NCBI GenBank assembly: GCA_945874895.1
Contig: CAMCIC010000003.1
Coordinates: 1-64,000, forward strand
Direction: 5' to 3'
DNA from: Akkermansia muciniphila
GTDB lineage: Bacteria; Verrucomicrobiota; Verrucomicrobiia; Verrucomicrobiales; Akkermansiaceae
Length of the DNA stretch: 64,000 nt
In this document: piece after piece, positions 52,284-61,638 of the stretch
Numbering within the stretch: position 1 is the first letter of the stretch
How the letters are laid out: each line of letters opens with the position of its first letter
Program-made: the position numbers and the translations under genes
The notes under the pieces: generated by a model
The model's input: the letters and a program-made list of their open reading frames with translations, nothing else
Told to the model about the DNA's origin: nothing
Database searches by the model: none

Positions 52284-54435
52284 TTCTTCGCTTCGCGAAC
52301 GAGCATTGAGGTGCCTGTGCGGTCAGTTCCCAGGCTCCGCCCGGAGCCGCGTTGGCAGGGGCGGGTGGGAGTGTCAGGATGCCTTCTCGTTGGCCGCGCA
52401 CTTCGTTCATTCCCTCCGCCAAGCCGAGAATGGCGCGGATGATGTGCTGCGATTCCGCCTCGTTCACCGCCGCCTGAGGAGGCATGGGGATTTCTCCCCA
52501 GACACCAGCTCCCCCGTTTTTGAGTTTTTGTTGCAAATGGGCGAACGCGTTTTGCTGATCACGATAGCGCAGTGCGACATTCAGATAAGCCGGCCCCACG
52601 GAAGGGGTTTCGACTTGATGGCAGGCGAGGCACTGCTTGGCGGTGATCAATTTTACCACATCGTCTGGCAGCGCGGGGCCTCCCGCGTCATGTCCGGTCG
52701 GAGGAATGTAGCGGGCGCGCAAGACTAGGTCTTTGTCAGGTGCAGCGCCTTTGATCTTGAACGAGACCTTTTCTCCAAATGCCAAATCTTTGGGCTGACC
52801 CTTCAGTTCCAATTCCAACTCCGTTTGTCCGCCGCTTTGAAGCAATACCCGCGCAATGCCGCGGTTTCCGTGTGCATCGGTCGCCACGGCGCGCAATTGG
52901 TCTGCATTTGTATCGGGACATTCGAGCTTGGCTCCCGTTCCTACTTTGCGATCGGTGGTTCCTTTTGTGAGATACCACACAATCTCGCATGGCTGTTGTT
53001 TGAGGTCCTTGACGTCCGCCTCGTAGGCATTTCCCGCGCCAGCTTTGATGGCGATTTGTAGGGGCTTGTGACCTTGATCGGGCGTCAGATGACGGATTCG
53101 ACCGTTGTTGTTGAAATACCAACCCGACCCGTATTCTAAGAGATAAATGCTTCCATCTGGGGCCATTTCCATGTCCATCGGATGTTGGAGTCCCTCTAAC
53201 AAAACTTCCATTCGGACAAAGTTTTCCTGATCGTCGAGCTTGACCTTCCACGCCTTGTTTCGCATCCAATCATAGGTGATGAGGGTATGGTCATCCTCTA
53301 TGCCAAGCAGGTTCCATGGGCGCTTTGCTATGTGATAAAACACGGGTCCCGCCATGGCATTCCGGCCCCCTGATCCCATCAGTGGGAATTCCGTGCTAGC
53401 TCCATACGGATACCAGATCAGCGCCGCGCGCGCCGGTGGCAGCACCTCGAGGCCCGTGTTGAATTTCGACGGATTGCGCGGTGCGGCAGGATCGGTCATG
53501 GTGCCGATGGCCTTGCTGGAAAAATCCACAAGGGGATAGGGCTTGTTGTCCGCCACCAAAAACGGCCAACCGTGATTGCCCGCAGATTTTGCTTGGTTGA
53601 CTTCATCGTGTCCGGCTGGACCTTTGGGCGAGGGATTGCCAGCATCCGGCCCGACTTCTCCCCAGTAAATCGTTTGCGTTTTGGGATCGATCGACAACCG
53701 GAAAGGATTGCGACAGCCCATCACATAAATTTCCGGTCGGGTTTTCGGCGTGCCCGGTGGGAAGAGATTGCCCTTCGGTATTTCGTAGCCTTTTTCCGTT
53801 GGCTTGATGCGCAGCACCTTGCCACGCAAATCGTTGGTATTGCCCGCGCTCCTCATGGCATTGGCATGATCGTGCCCCTCACGGTCATCGATCGGTGCCA
53901 CACCTCCACTTTCAAAGGGATTGGTATTGTCACCGGTGCTGAGATACAACAAACCGTCCTTGCTGAAGGCTAGGGAACCGGCTTGGTGGCAGACTCTGTC
54001 GCGCCTGTCAGTGGGAATTTCTAACAAGATTTTCTCGGCTTTGAGATCGAGGATTCCATTTTTTAAAGTAAATCGTGAAAGACGATTGATCATCTGATCG
54101 GGAGCGCTATAGTAAAGATAGAGCCTCTGATTGCTCGTGAACTGGGGATCGAGAGCGATCCCGAGCAAGCCGTCCTCGCGCGCCCAGCTGCTGTCCTTGT
54201 TTTCCTTGCGCAAGGCCGTCACGGGGATCGATCCGATCTCCATCACCGCTCCCGTTCCAGGAATGACGCGCAAGACCCGCCCCTCGCGCTCGACGACATA
54301 CAAGTCGCCGTTCGGCGCAATGCTGATTTCCATCGGATCCCGCAAATCTGACGCAACAAAGGTGCTCTGAAGTCCCGCCTGACATGTCCATGGAAGCGAC
54401 AGCACAAGAGAAAGAAAAAGACGTTTGGCAAACAT
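52270..54435 (-). CDS. PQQ-type sugar (sorbosone) dehydrogenase fused to cytochrome c
   Basis: A 721-residue periplasmic protein with a signal peptide (about 1-20). The glucose/sorbosone-dehydrogenase beta-propeller (about 22-455) includes DGLLGIALDPQF, CHQAGSLAFSKDGLLYLSTG, MGCRNPFRLSIDPKTQTIYW and MDMEMAPDGSIYLLEYGSGW. A beta-sandwich module follows (about 460-580), then a C-terminal single-haem cytochrome c domain with CLACHQVETPSVGPAY (about 610-625) and a likely Met ligand in EIPMPPQ. Electrons from an aldose or similar substrate probably pass to the fused haem and on to the respiratory chain. Specificity is unknown. Confidence 0.9.
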   Translation of the reverse strand: MFAKRLFLSLVLSLPWTCQAGLQSTFVASDLRDPMEISIAPNGDLYVVEREGRVLRVIPGTGAVMEIGSIPVTALRKENKDSSWAREDGLLGIALDPQFTSNQRLYLYYSAPDQMINRLSRFTLKNGILDLKAEKILLEIPTDRRDRVCHQAGSLAFSKDGLLYLSTGDNTNPFESGGVAPIDDREGHDHANAMRSAGNTNDLRGKVLRIKPTEKGYEIPKGNLFPPGTPKTRPEIYVMGCRNPFRLSIDPKTQTIYWGEVGPDAGNPSPKGPAGHDEVNQAKSAGNHGWPFLVADNKPYPLVDFSSKAIGTMTDPAAPRNPSKFNTGLEVLPPARAALIWYPYGASTEFPLMGSGGRNAMAGPVFYHIAKRPWNLLGIEDDHTLITYDWMRNKAWKVKLDDQENFVRMEVLLEGLQHPMDMEMAPDGSIYLLEYGSGWYFNNNGRIRHLTPDQGHKPLQIAIKAGAGNAYEADVKDLKQQPCEIVWYLTKGTTDRKVGTGAKLECPDTNADQLRAVATDAHGNRGIARVLLQSGGQTELELELKGQPKDLAFGEKVSFKIKGAAPDKDLVLRARYIPPTGHDAGGPALPDDVVKLITAKQCLACHQVETPSVGPAYLNVALRYRDQQNAFAHLQQKLKNGGAGVWGEIPMPPQAAVNEAESQHIIRAILGLAEGMNEVRGQREGILTLPPAPANAAPGGAWELTAQAPQCSFAKRRINAR

Positions 54436-54757
54436 ACGAAGCTCCCATACGCGAAGAGGAGGGTGCAGTTATCGTCGGGCTGGCAAATAGGACGGATGCA
54501 TGTGAGATTTTTTGTTAGGTGATGCTCAAACGACTTCTGTGACCGTTGTCAGTTTCTGCTTGCCTTTGAGTCGTTTGCCGAAGTAGACAAATCCCGCCGA
54601 TGCGAGAATATTTCTTTATCTTTTTTTTGTCTGATGTGAAGGGGCTGACGCCGTATCACAACGATGGGGATACGGATGCAGGTTTTTCTGCTCGGACATC
54701 ATCTGTTTGTTCTGGGGTTTACGCGAAGCGTTTCTACCCTCGGATCCATCAACAAAT
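54436..54757. other. Intergenic region upstream of tRNA-Leu(TAA)
   Basis: About 320 bases between the divergent dehydrogenase gene and the tRNA, without a supportable gene. T-rich tracts are visible near 54610-54635. I found no well-spaced promoter boxes for either flanking transcript. Confidence 0.5.
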
Positions 54758-54841
54758 GCCACCGTGGCGGAATCGGTAGACGTCGCGGACTTAAAATCCG
54801 TTGCCCGCGAGGGCGTGCCGGTTCGAGTCCGGCCGGTGGCA
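54758..54841 (+). tRNA. tRNA-Leu (TAA)
   Basis: Acceptor GCCACCG/CGGTGGC pairs perfectly. The D arm contains AATCGGTAGA, the anticodon stem GCGGA/TCCGT encloses CTTAAAA (anticodon TAA at 54792-54794), a class II variable arm GCCCGCGAGGGC is present, the T arm is GCCGG-TTCGAGT-CCGGC, and the discriminator is A. CCA is not encoded. Confidence 0.96.
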
Positions 54842-54935
54842 CTTTTTGTGGGAGTGATTGATGGAGATTCTTCTGCTGTGTCGGAAAAGTGACGATCTCC
54901 TGCTGTTGATTTTTGATATTTGATTTGTTTGCGAC

Positions 54936-54972
54936 AAAAAAACCGCCCATCTGCATGGCAGATGAGCGGTTT
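54936..54972 (-). terminator. Rho-independent terminator of ppdK
   Basis: On the minus strand the hairpin has stems ACCGC/GCGGT and CATCTGC/GCAGATG. A run of T residues follows (the A-run at 54935-54942 on the plus strand). It lies about 70 bases past the ppdK stop, beyond the palindromic repeat. Confidence 0.75.
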
Positions 54973-54984
54973 GTCGTTATGTGA

Positions 54985-55042
54985 GATGCGGACTGCCTAC
55001 TTCGCCGAGGCTACGAAGGCCGAGTAAGTCCGCACTCCCATT
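54985..55042. repeat. Dispersed palindromic repeat, long copy
   Basis: GATGCGGACT (54985-54994) and AGTCCGC-A-CTCC-C-ATT (55027-55042) match the blocks of the copy at 795-822. The 32-nt loop contains a further CTTCG/CGAAG hairpin. The element's edge overlaps the ppdK stop codon, so it would form part of the ppdK mRNA 3' end. Confidence 0.6.
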
Positions 55043-57857
55043 ACTTTTTCTTGGCAGCTTTTTTCGCGGGGGCTTTGGCACCACCCGCGCGTTTTTCCTC
55101 AATCGCTGCTTGAGCGGCGGCGAGGCGAGCGACAGGCACGCGGTAAGGCGAGCAGCTGACGTAAGCGAGGCCGAGCTTGTGGCAGAACTTAACGCTGTCT
55201 GGGTCACCACCGTGTTCTCCGCAGATGCCGAGCTTGATGTCGGGACGCACGCTGCGGCCTTTGGCCACGGCGATCTCCATGAGTTGTCCTACACCAGTCA
55301 CATCGAGTGTGGCGAATGGGTTCTTCTTGAAGATTTCGTTTTCGGTGTAAGGCAGCAGGAAGTTGCCCATGTCGTCACGGCTGATGCCAAGAGCGGTCTG
55401 GGTGAGGTCGTTGGTGCCGAAGCTGAAGAACTGGGCGGTGCCGGCGATGTCATCGGCGGTGAGCGCGCCACGTGGCACTTCGATCATGGTGCCGACGAGG
55501 TAATCAAACTTGATTTTCTTCTCGGTCATGACGGCTTTGGCCGTGGCGTGAACCACTTCTACTTGCAGTTGCAGCTCCTTGGCGAAACCGACGAGTGGGA
55601 TCATCACTTCGGGCTTCACTTTGGTGCCTTTCTTGGCGACATCGGCTGCGGCTTCAAAGATCGCGCGGGCTTGCATCTCGGTGATCTCTGGATAAGCGAT
55701 GCCGAGACGGCAACCGCGGTGACCGAGCATCGGGTTGAACTCGTGGAGTTGTGCCACGCGTTGTTGGATGTATTCCACCTTGATGCCGAGTTTCTTGGCC
55801 AAGTCCAGTTGTTGCTCCTTGGTGTGAGGAAGGAACTCGTGGAGTGGGGGATCCAGCAGACGGATGGTGGCGGGCAGACCTTTGAGGGTCTTGAAGATGC
55901 CGGCGAAGTCAGCGCGCTGATAAGGCAGCAACTTGGCGAGCGCCTTACGACGGTCAGCCTCGTTGTTGGCCAGGATCATCTCACGCATGGCATCGATACG
56001 GTCGCCTTCGAAGAACATGTGCTCGGTGCGGGTCAGACCAATGCCCTTGGCACCGAAGGCCACGGCGATGTTGGTTTGCTCCGGCGTATCAGCGTTGGTG
56101 CGGACATCCATGCGAGTGGCTTTTTCGCACCATTGCATGAGTTGCAGGAAGTTTTTGAACTTCTCGGTTTTCTGCGCCGCTTTGTTGCCGCTGACGATAC
56201 CGGTGATGATCTCGGAGGGAGCGGTTTTCAGCTCGCCTGCGTAGACCACGCCGGAGGTTCCATCGATGGAGAGGAAGTCACCCTCTTTGAAGGTGAGGCC
56301 GGAAACCTTGACGGTTTTTTTGTCGTAGTCGATGTCCAGAGCGCCAGCACCGCAGATGCAGACTTTGCCCATTTGACGTGCCACGAGAGCAGCGTGGGAA
56401 GACACACCACCTTTGGCGGTGAGGATGCCCTCGGCAGCGATCATGCCGCGCAGGTCTTCGGGAGAAGTCTCATTGCGAACGAGAAGGACTTTTTCTCCGG
56501 CTTGCTCAGCGAGCACAGCGCGATCGGCATTGAAGTAGATTTTGCCTGAAGCGGCACCAGGACCGGCGGGAAGGCCAGTGGCGATCGCTTTGGCTTTCTT
56601 GACTTCGGCGAGGTCGAAGATCGGGGCCAGCAATTGGTCGAGCTGATCGGCAGGGTTGCGCAGCACGGCGGTTTCCCAATCGATGAGTTTTTCTTTGACC
56701 ATGTCTGCTGCAAACTTGAGAGCGGCGGCGGCGGTGCGCTTGCCGTTACGGGTTTGCAGCATGAACAATTTGCCGCTTTGAATGGTGAATTCGATGTCCT
56801 GCACGTCCTTGAAGTGCTTCTCGAGGATACCGCGCACTTTCATCAGTTCGGCGAAGGCCTGGGGCATCGCTTTCTTGAGCTTGGAAACAGGCTCTGGTGT
56901 GCGAACACCGGCCACCACGTCTTCGCCTTGCGCGTTGATGAGGAACTCACCGTAGAATTCGTTGACACCATTGGCAGGGTTACGAGTGAAGGCCACGCCG
57001 GAACCGGATTCTTTGCCCGTATTACCGTAAACCATGGCTTGCACGTTCACGGCTGTGCCCCACTCGGCAGGAATGTTGTATTTGCGGCGATAAACGATCG
57101 CGCGGTCATTCATCCACGAGCTGAATACGGCGCCAGCAGCACCACGGAGCTGATCCCAAACATCGTTCGGGAAACCTTTGCCGGTGCGATCTTTGACAAG
57201 TGCTTTGAAACGCTTGACCAGTTCCTTTTGGTCGTCGGCAGTCAGATCGGAGTCGATGATGTCCTTGCCGTATTTTTCATGCTTGAAGCCTTCGATCACG
57301 ACCTCGAAAGGCTCGTGGTCTTCTCCTTCGCGCTTTTGCACGCCGAGAACGACGTCACCATACATTTGGATGAAGCGGCGATAGCAGTCCCATGCGAAGC
57401 GCTCATTTTTCGTGGCGGCGACGAGAGCCTCCACAGTCTGGTCGTTGAGACCGAGGTTAAGAACGGTGTCCATCATACCGGGCATGGAGTCACGAGCTCC
57501 GGAGCGAACGGCGACGAGGAGAGGCATACCAGTGGTGCCACCGAATTTGGCGCCCATGATTTTCTCCATGTTGGTCACGCCTGCTTCCATTTGTGCTTGC
57601 AGGGAAGTGGGGTAGGATTTCTTGTTAGCGTAGAAATAGGTGCAAACTTCCGTGCTGATGGTGAACCCTGGAGGCACGGGGAGACCGATGCGGGTCATTT
57701 CCGCGAGGTTGGCTCCTTTGCCGCCGAGCAGGGCTTTTTGGCTGCCATCACCATCGGCCTTGCCGGCACCCCAGGTGTAAACATACTTGACGGATTTGCC
57801 TCCCTTGGCGGGGGCTGACTTTTTCGCGGCCTTAGTGGCCTTTTTTGCTGCTGCCAT
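55041..57857 (-). CDS. ppdK: Pyruvate, phosphate dikinase
   Basis: Interconverts pyruvate, ATP and phosphate with phosphoenolpyruvate, AMP and pyrophosphate. The 938-residue protein has all three domains: the N-terminal ATP-grasp part ([20 protein letters not shown], about 44-63), the phosphohistidine domain with [18 protein letters not shown] (about 484-501) and the C-terminal PEP domain ending [20 protein letters not shown] and [16 protein letters not shown]. Uniquely, both ends carry Lys/Ala-rich extensions ([19 protein letters not shown] at the start, [10 protein letters not shown] at the end). It is divergent from the BlaI-like repressor gene. Confidence 0.96.
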   Translation of the reverse strand: MAAAKKATKAAKKSAPAKGGKSVKYVYTWGAGKADGDGSQKALLGGKGANLAEMTRIGLPVPPGFTISTEVCTYFYANKKSYPTSLQAQMEAGVTNMEKIMGAKFGGTTGMPLLVAVRSGARDSMPGMMDTVLNLGLNDQTVEALVAATKNERFAWDCYRRFIQMYGDVVLGVQKREGEDHEPFEVVIEGFKHEKYGKDIIDSDLTADDQKELVKRFKALVKDRTGKGFPNDVWDQLRGAAGAVFSSWMNDRAIVYRRKYNIPAEWGTAVNVQAMVYGNTGKESGSGVAFTRNPANGVNEFYGEFLINAQGEDVVAGVRTPEPVSKLKKAMPQAFAELMKVRGILEKHFKDVQDIEFTIQSGKLFMLQTRNGKRTAAAALKFAADMVKEKLIDWETAVLRNPADQLDQLLAPIFDLAEVKKAKAIATGLPAGPGAASGKIYFNADRAVLAEQAGEKVLLVRNETSPEDLRGMIAAEGILTAKGGVSSHAALVARQMGKVCICGAGALDIDYDKKTVKVSGLTFKEGDFLSIDGTSGVVYAGELKTAPSEIITGIVSGNKAAQKTEKFKNFLQLMQWCEKATRMDVRTNADTPEQTNIAVAFGAKGIGLTRTEHMFFEGDRIDAMREMILANNEADRRKALAKLLPYQRADFAGIFKTLKGLPATIRLLDPPLHEFLPHTKEQQLDLAKKLGIKVEYIQQRVAQLHEFNPMLGHRGCRLGIAYPEITEMQARAIFEAAADVAKKGTKVKPEVMIPLVGFAKELQLQVEVVHATAKAVMTEKKIKFDYLVGTMIEVPRGALTADDIAGTAQFFSFGTNDLTQTALGISRDDMGNFLLPYTENEIFKKNPFATLDVTGVGQLMEIAVAKGRSVRPDIKLGICGEHGGDPDSVKFCHKLGLAYVSCSPYRVPVARLAAAQAAIEEKRAGGAKAPAKKAAKKK

Positions 57858-58113
57858 AATTCAACGTAATGATAGTTGTGGGTAGGTGGCAAAAGGGCAA
57901 AGCACTGTGCCTAACCCCTCTGACGCGCGCGGAGAATAGCTGCCAGAACATGGCTGTCAATCCGACAGTTGTGCCTTTTTTCCGGATTTTCGTCAGAAAT
58001 CTCCAGCCAATCCTTTGCGCCTGACGCATCACCATCCACACCATGCGCGGTCAAAAAACGGATTTTTTTAAAAAAATGGGAGGGTTTGCCATAAGACGCT
58101 CGAAATTTCAAAG
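57858..58113. other. Divergent regulatory region between ppdK and the blaI-like gene
   Basis: No gene is visible; the whole gap between the two start codons is 315 bases. A TATCAT box on the minus strand lies 11 nt before the ppdK start, with no clean -35. An A/T palindrome (GATTTTTTTAAAAAAAT) lies near 58060. The blaI-side promoter is listed separately. Confidence 0.4.
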
Positions 58114-58142
58114 TTGACATGCTTTCAATTCCTTCGTATTAC
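58114..58142 (+). promoter_or_regulatory. Promoter of the BlaI-like gene with flanking inverted repeat
   Basis: TTGACA (58114-58119), 17-nt spacer, TATTAC (58137-58142), about 30 nt before the ATG at 58173. TGACA (58115-58119) and TGTCA (58148-58152) form an inverted pair that brackets the promoter, a plausible autoregulatory operator. BlaI-family repressors bind TACA/TGTA-type dyads. Confidence 0.55.
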
Positions 58143-58172
58143 CTAATTGTCAGACGCACCCAAACGAAAGCC

Positions 58173-58643
58173 ATGATACGGATCTCTCAACCATCAAACT
58201 TGGAATTGCAGGCTCTCACCGTTTTATGGCATCAGGGTCCGTCCACGGTGGCGAAAGTTCTGGAAGAATTGCCCGATGGCAAAGAAAGAGCCTACACAAC
58301 TGTTCTCACTGTCATGCAGAACCTTGAGAAAAAAGGTCACGTGCGTCGGGTGAAACATGGCAGAGCTCACGTCTATCAGGCAGCCCACTCGCAGAAGTCG
58401 GTTGTTTCAGAGGCCGTAGAGGAATTTGTGACCAATACCTTCGGCGGTAGACTCGGCGAGGCTGTGATGGCTCTTCTCGTATCCGGTGCACTGAGCGCAG
58501 AGGAAAAAGCGGAAATTTCCCGTCACCTCAAGCACAGCAAAACATTGGTAGCAAAAAAAGCCGCAAAAAAATCGGCATCCGCTGCAAAGAAAGCTCCCAA
58601 AAAAGTTGCTAAGAAGTCTGCTGTTAAGTCATCGAGACGCTGA
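58173..58643 (+). CDS. BlaI/MecI-family transcriptional repressor with Lys-rich tail
   Basis: A 156-residue winged-helix repressor from the ATG at 58173 (MIRISQPSNLELQAL). It has the BlaI signature VLWHQGPSTVAKVLEELP and AYTTVLTVMQNLEKKGHV (about 40-57), followed by RRVKHGRAHVYQAA. The C-terminal 35 residues are a histone-like Lys/Ala/Ser tail (AKKAAKKSASAAKKAPKK). BlaI partners are usually BlaR1-type membrane peptidases; none is adjacent. Its promoter lies in the region shared with ppdK, which is a possible target. Confidence 0.88.
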   Translation: MIRISQPSNLELQALTVLWHQGPSTVAKVLEELPDGKERAYTTVLTVMQNLEKKGHVRRVKHGRAHVYQAAHSQKSVVSEAVEEFVTNTFGGRLGEAVMALLVSGALSAEEKAEISRHLKHSKTLVAKKAAKKSASAAKKAPKKVAKKSAVKSSRR

Positions 58644-58656
58644 TCGCGATACGACT

Positions 58657-60009
58657 TCAGTCTATTTCGATCTGATACAAGCGCAGCATCGAAGCCTCGG
58701 GCCAAGGTTCAGGGCGAGGTTGATCGCGATTGGCGGGCAGTGTTTCCCATCGCAGTTGATAACGTGTTCGCGGATTCGGGCTCTTCCCATCGTCTCCTTT
58801 TTGGCGGATTTGGAGACCCGGGAATTTTCCTTCCACGCGTGAAGGCAAAGCGGGTGCCGCTGGCTTATGAATTTTTGTCAGAGCTTTGAGGGTTTGGGGG
58901 TCCAATTTCCAAGTTCCGCCGCCGAATTCCGAATGACGATACGTTTGCGTCAGGGTGCCATCTGCCTCGGCCTTGACCGCATCCAGACGGATGCCGAATT
59001 GGATCGTGCCTCCTCCGGAAAAATCCCAGCGCCAAGGCCAGTCCGCAATCTGAGAAAACTTCCATGCGTCCTTTTCCCATCGCGCGTTCCATGGTTGTGT
59101 GTATCCCTTCGCATCGTGCTTGTGGTAGCTCAGAATGACCCGACCTTCGGTGTCGAATCCGATCGAGTGGTTGCCATTGATCAGTCCGCCTTGCACAGGT
59201 ATGGGATCGACGATCGCGCCATCGTTCAGTCGTATCGGCAACGTAAGCGCTTTGCCCGCTGCGGTTTGCCATTGGATCAGATCCTTGCTGCGAGCGTAGC
59301 TGAGGTCGTGATTCGTAGATGCATCCGGTGTTTCACGCCACACCCATGAGAGATGGAAATAGCCATCGGGGCCGAGTATGGGGCCGGAAAAGTAGGCATT
59401 GCGCTGGCCTTCTCCATCGGTCAATGGACGTTCCAGCATGCGCTTCCATGTCTTGGTTTTGAGATCGTATTGATTGATGATCTGATTGCCATCACCGCTG
59501 CTGCCATCGCGATACATGAATATCAGTTTTCCCGCAGGGCCCCGGAGAAACTTGGGATAGGTCGTGCGTTGTTCCTGCTCGCCTACCATTTGCGGGATGC
59601 GGCGCAGCGATGAAGCGTCCAGAGGTTTTTCGCTACGGAAGTAGTTCAGTGGCACGCAATGCATGTCACCGCTCAGGTGAAGGTAGCCCTCGTCATCGAT
59701 TGTCATCGTCAGATAGTTGTGACTGTCCCACTTGGTGGTGATCGGCAGTGGAGTGAACGTCCAAACTCGTTGATCCAATTTTCTTTGAGCCACGGTCAGT
59801 TGCCGTTGCGCATCGTAAAAAGCCACAAACTGATGGGGGGCTTGAGTGATAAGGCAAAAATCGACAGGGTGCGCCGCCCAAACGGGAGCGATGTCGATGG
59901 TTTCGCGCACGGGCGATTTCTCCTGCGCACTTGCGAAAGAAACTCCCATCAACAGTGCGCATAACAGGGCATGGCAGCATCGGTTGAACGGGGTGGGGTG
60001 ATCAAACAT
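58657..60009 (-). CDS. Secreted BNR_4 beta-propeller protein
   Basis: A 450-residue exported protein with a signal peptide ending SFASAQ (about 29). The propeller has the BNR_4-type block WDSHNYLTMTIDDEGYLHLS, then GDMHCVPLNYFRS (about 93-126), TTYPKFLRGPAGKLIFMYRDG and HLSWVWRETPDAST. The family includes putative neuraminidase-like proteins and the propeller polysaccharide lyases (PL24/25 ulvan lyase-like). The His of HN and of DMH, and downstream Tyr residues, are candidate catalytic residues by analogy. Activity is not proven. Confidence 0.8.
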   Translation of the reverse strand: MFDHPTPFNRCCHALLCALLMGVSFASAQEKSPVRETIDIAPVWAAHPVDFCLITQAPHQFVAFYDAQRQLTVAQRKLDQRVWTFTPLPITTKWDSHNYLTMTIDDEGYLHLSGDMHCVPLNYFRSEKPLDASSLRRIPQMVGEQEQRTTYPKFLRGPAGKLIFMYRDGSSGDGNQIINQYDLKTKTWKRMLERPLTDGEGQRNAYFSGPILGPDGYFHLSWVWRETPDASTNHDLSYARSKDLIQWQTAAGKALTLPIRLNDGAIVDPIPVQGGLINGNHSIGFDTEGRVILSYHKHDAKGYTQPWNARWEKDAWKFSQIADWPWRWDFSGGGTIQFGIRLDAVKAEADGTLTQTYRHSEFGGGTWKLDPQTLKALTKIHKPAAPALPSRVEGKFPGLQIRQKGDDGKSPNPRTRYQLRWETLPANRDQPRPEPWPEASMLRLYQIEID

Positions 60010-60113
60010 AGGGAGATACTACGAATCATCTCACCCGTTGTATCAATCCATTGAGTCATCATGTGGATCTCGCATGATAGCCCAGATGTCTTCACAGGCA
60101 AAAAGTTCTTGGC

Positions 60114-61619
60114 ATGAAACAGGCCAATGGGAAGATTTTTTCATTGTTGGCAGGCTCTATGCTTGGATGGGGTTTTGTTGTGAACACATTATTCGAGGGA
60201 TACAAAACGTGGAACGGCTTTGATGAGATGTTCGCTCCGGGTAACGAAGTCAGAGAATCCTGCGCATCGCTTCATCAAGTTTTTGAAGGGCTGACCCAAA
60301 AGGAATTCGAAGAGCGGAAGGCAGCCTGCGATATGTATTTCTTGCGGCAGGGAATTACCTTCAATGTGTATCATGATGACAAAGGAACGGAGAGGATTTT
60401 CCCTTTTGATCCTGTTCCTCGGGTTTTGACCGCAGCGGAGTGGGAGCACTTGGAGGCGGGGTTGACGCAGCGGATCGTGGCGCTGAATCTCTTTCTTCAC
60501 GACATTTATCACGATCAACACATCCTCAATGACGGAACGATCCCGCGCAGGTATGTGGAAGAAGCGAAAAATTACCGTGAAGCCTTTCGCGGCATGGATG
60601 TTCCCAAGGACATTTACATTCATATTTGCGGATCTGATTTAGTGCGTGGCTCCGACGGACGATTTTACGTGCTTGAGGATAACGGTCGCTGTCCATCAGG
60701 GGCTTCTTATTTGCTCGAAAACAGGAATGCGCTCAAAAGAGCATTCCCCGCGCTATTCGAGACGTCCGATGTCCGCCCTCTGGATGCCTATCCTCGTGAG
60801 TTGCTCAACATGCTGCGTTTCATTTCTCCCGTCAGAGAGGGTGATCCGATCTGTGTTTTATTGACTCCAGGATGTTACAACAGTGCCTATTTCGAGCACT
60901 GTTATCTGGCCCGTGAAATGGGCATTCCGATCGTCGAAGGGCGTGATTTGGTCGTGGTTGACCAATTCGTCTTCATGCGAACAACCAAGGGCTTGCAGCG
61001 AGTGGATGTGATTTACCGGCGGATCGACGACGATTTCATTGATCCCGTGGTCTTTCGTAAGGATTCGATGCTGGGCGTTCCCGGACTGATGAGCGCGTAT
61101 CGCGCAGGGAATGTCGCACTGGCGAATGCAGTGGGAACAGGTGTCGCTGATGACAAGGTGATGTATACATTCGTTCCCAAAATGATCAAATACTACTTGG
61201 GTCAGGATCCGGTGTTGCCGAATGTGGAAACGTATCTCGCTTCGGAAAAGAGCGATCTGTCCTACATTCTGGATCACTTGCCGGAATTGGTGGTCAAGGC
61301 TGCGAATGAGTCCGGAGGATACGGCATGCTGATGGGACCCTCCGCCAGCAACAAAGAGATCGAGGAGTTTCGGACCAGGCTGATCGAGGATCCTCGCAAC
61401 TACATTGCTCAGCCGGTGGTTTCTTTGTCCCAGTCTCCGACCTGGACGGGAGAGGAAATGTCCGGCCGTCATGTCGATCTACGACCTTACATCATTTATG
61501 GCGAAGATGTGAAGATTGTGCCGGGAGGGTTGACTCGCGTTGCTTTGAACAAAGGTTCCTTGGTGGTGAATTCCTCTCAGGGCGGCGGCAGCAAGGATAC
61601 ATGGGTGCTGCGTAGTTAA
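60114..61619 (+). CDS. Circularly permuted ATP-grasp type 2 protein
   Basis: A 501-residue ATP-grasp-fold ligase-like protein of the DUF404/DUF407 type. It has the YKTWNGFDEMFAPGNEVRE block (about 30-48), the conserved GITFNVYHDDKGTERIFPFD (about 81-100), HICGSDLVRGSDGRFYVLED (about 163-182), NGRCPSGASYLLENR and VVKAANESGGYGMLMGP (about 391-407). The family is linked to peptide-bond-forming reactions. It is the first of three consecutive genes whose combination recurs in many bacteria. The start may be the ATG at 60114 or at 60159. Confidence 0.9.
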   Translation: MKQANGKIFSLLAGSMLGWGFVVNTLFEGYKTWNGFDEMFAPGNEVRESCASLHQVFEGLTQKEFEERKAACDMYFLRQGITFNVYHDDKGTERIFPFDPVPRVLTAAEWEHLEAGLTQRIVALNLFLHDIYHDQHILNDGTIPRRYVEEAKNYREAFRGMDVPKDIYIHICGSDLVRGSDGRFYVLEDNGRCPSGASYLLENRNALKRAFPALFETSDVRPLDAYPRELLNMLRFISPVREGDPICVLLTPGCYNSAYFEHCYLAREMGIPIVEGRDLVVVDQFVFMRTTKGLQRVDVIYRRIDDDFIDPVVFRKDSMLGVPGLMSAYRAGNVALANAVGTGVADDKVMYTFVPKMIKYYLGQDPVLPNVETYLASEKSDLSYILDHLPELVVKAANESGGYGMLMGPSASNKEIEEFRTRLIEDPRNYIAQPVVSLSQSPTWTGEEMSGRHVDLRPYIIYGEDVKIVPGGLTRVALNKGSLVVNSSQGGGSKDTWVLRS

Positions 61620-61638
61620 AAAAAACACTGACCCAACT

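Noticed and set aside
54981-57818. Two long plus-strand frames (522 and 394 codons) over ppdK
   Set aside because: They are antisense of a fully conserved pyruvate phosphate dikinase; their composition reflects its codon bias.
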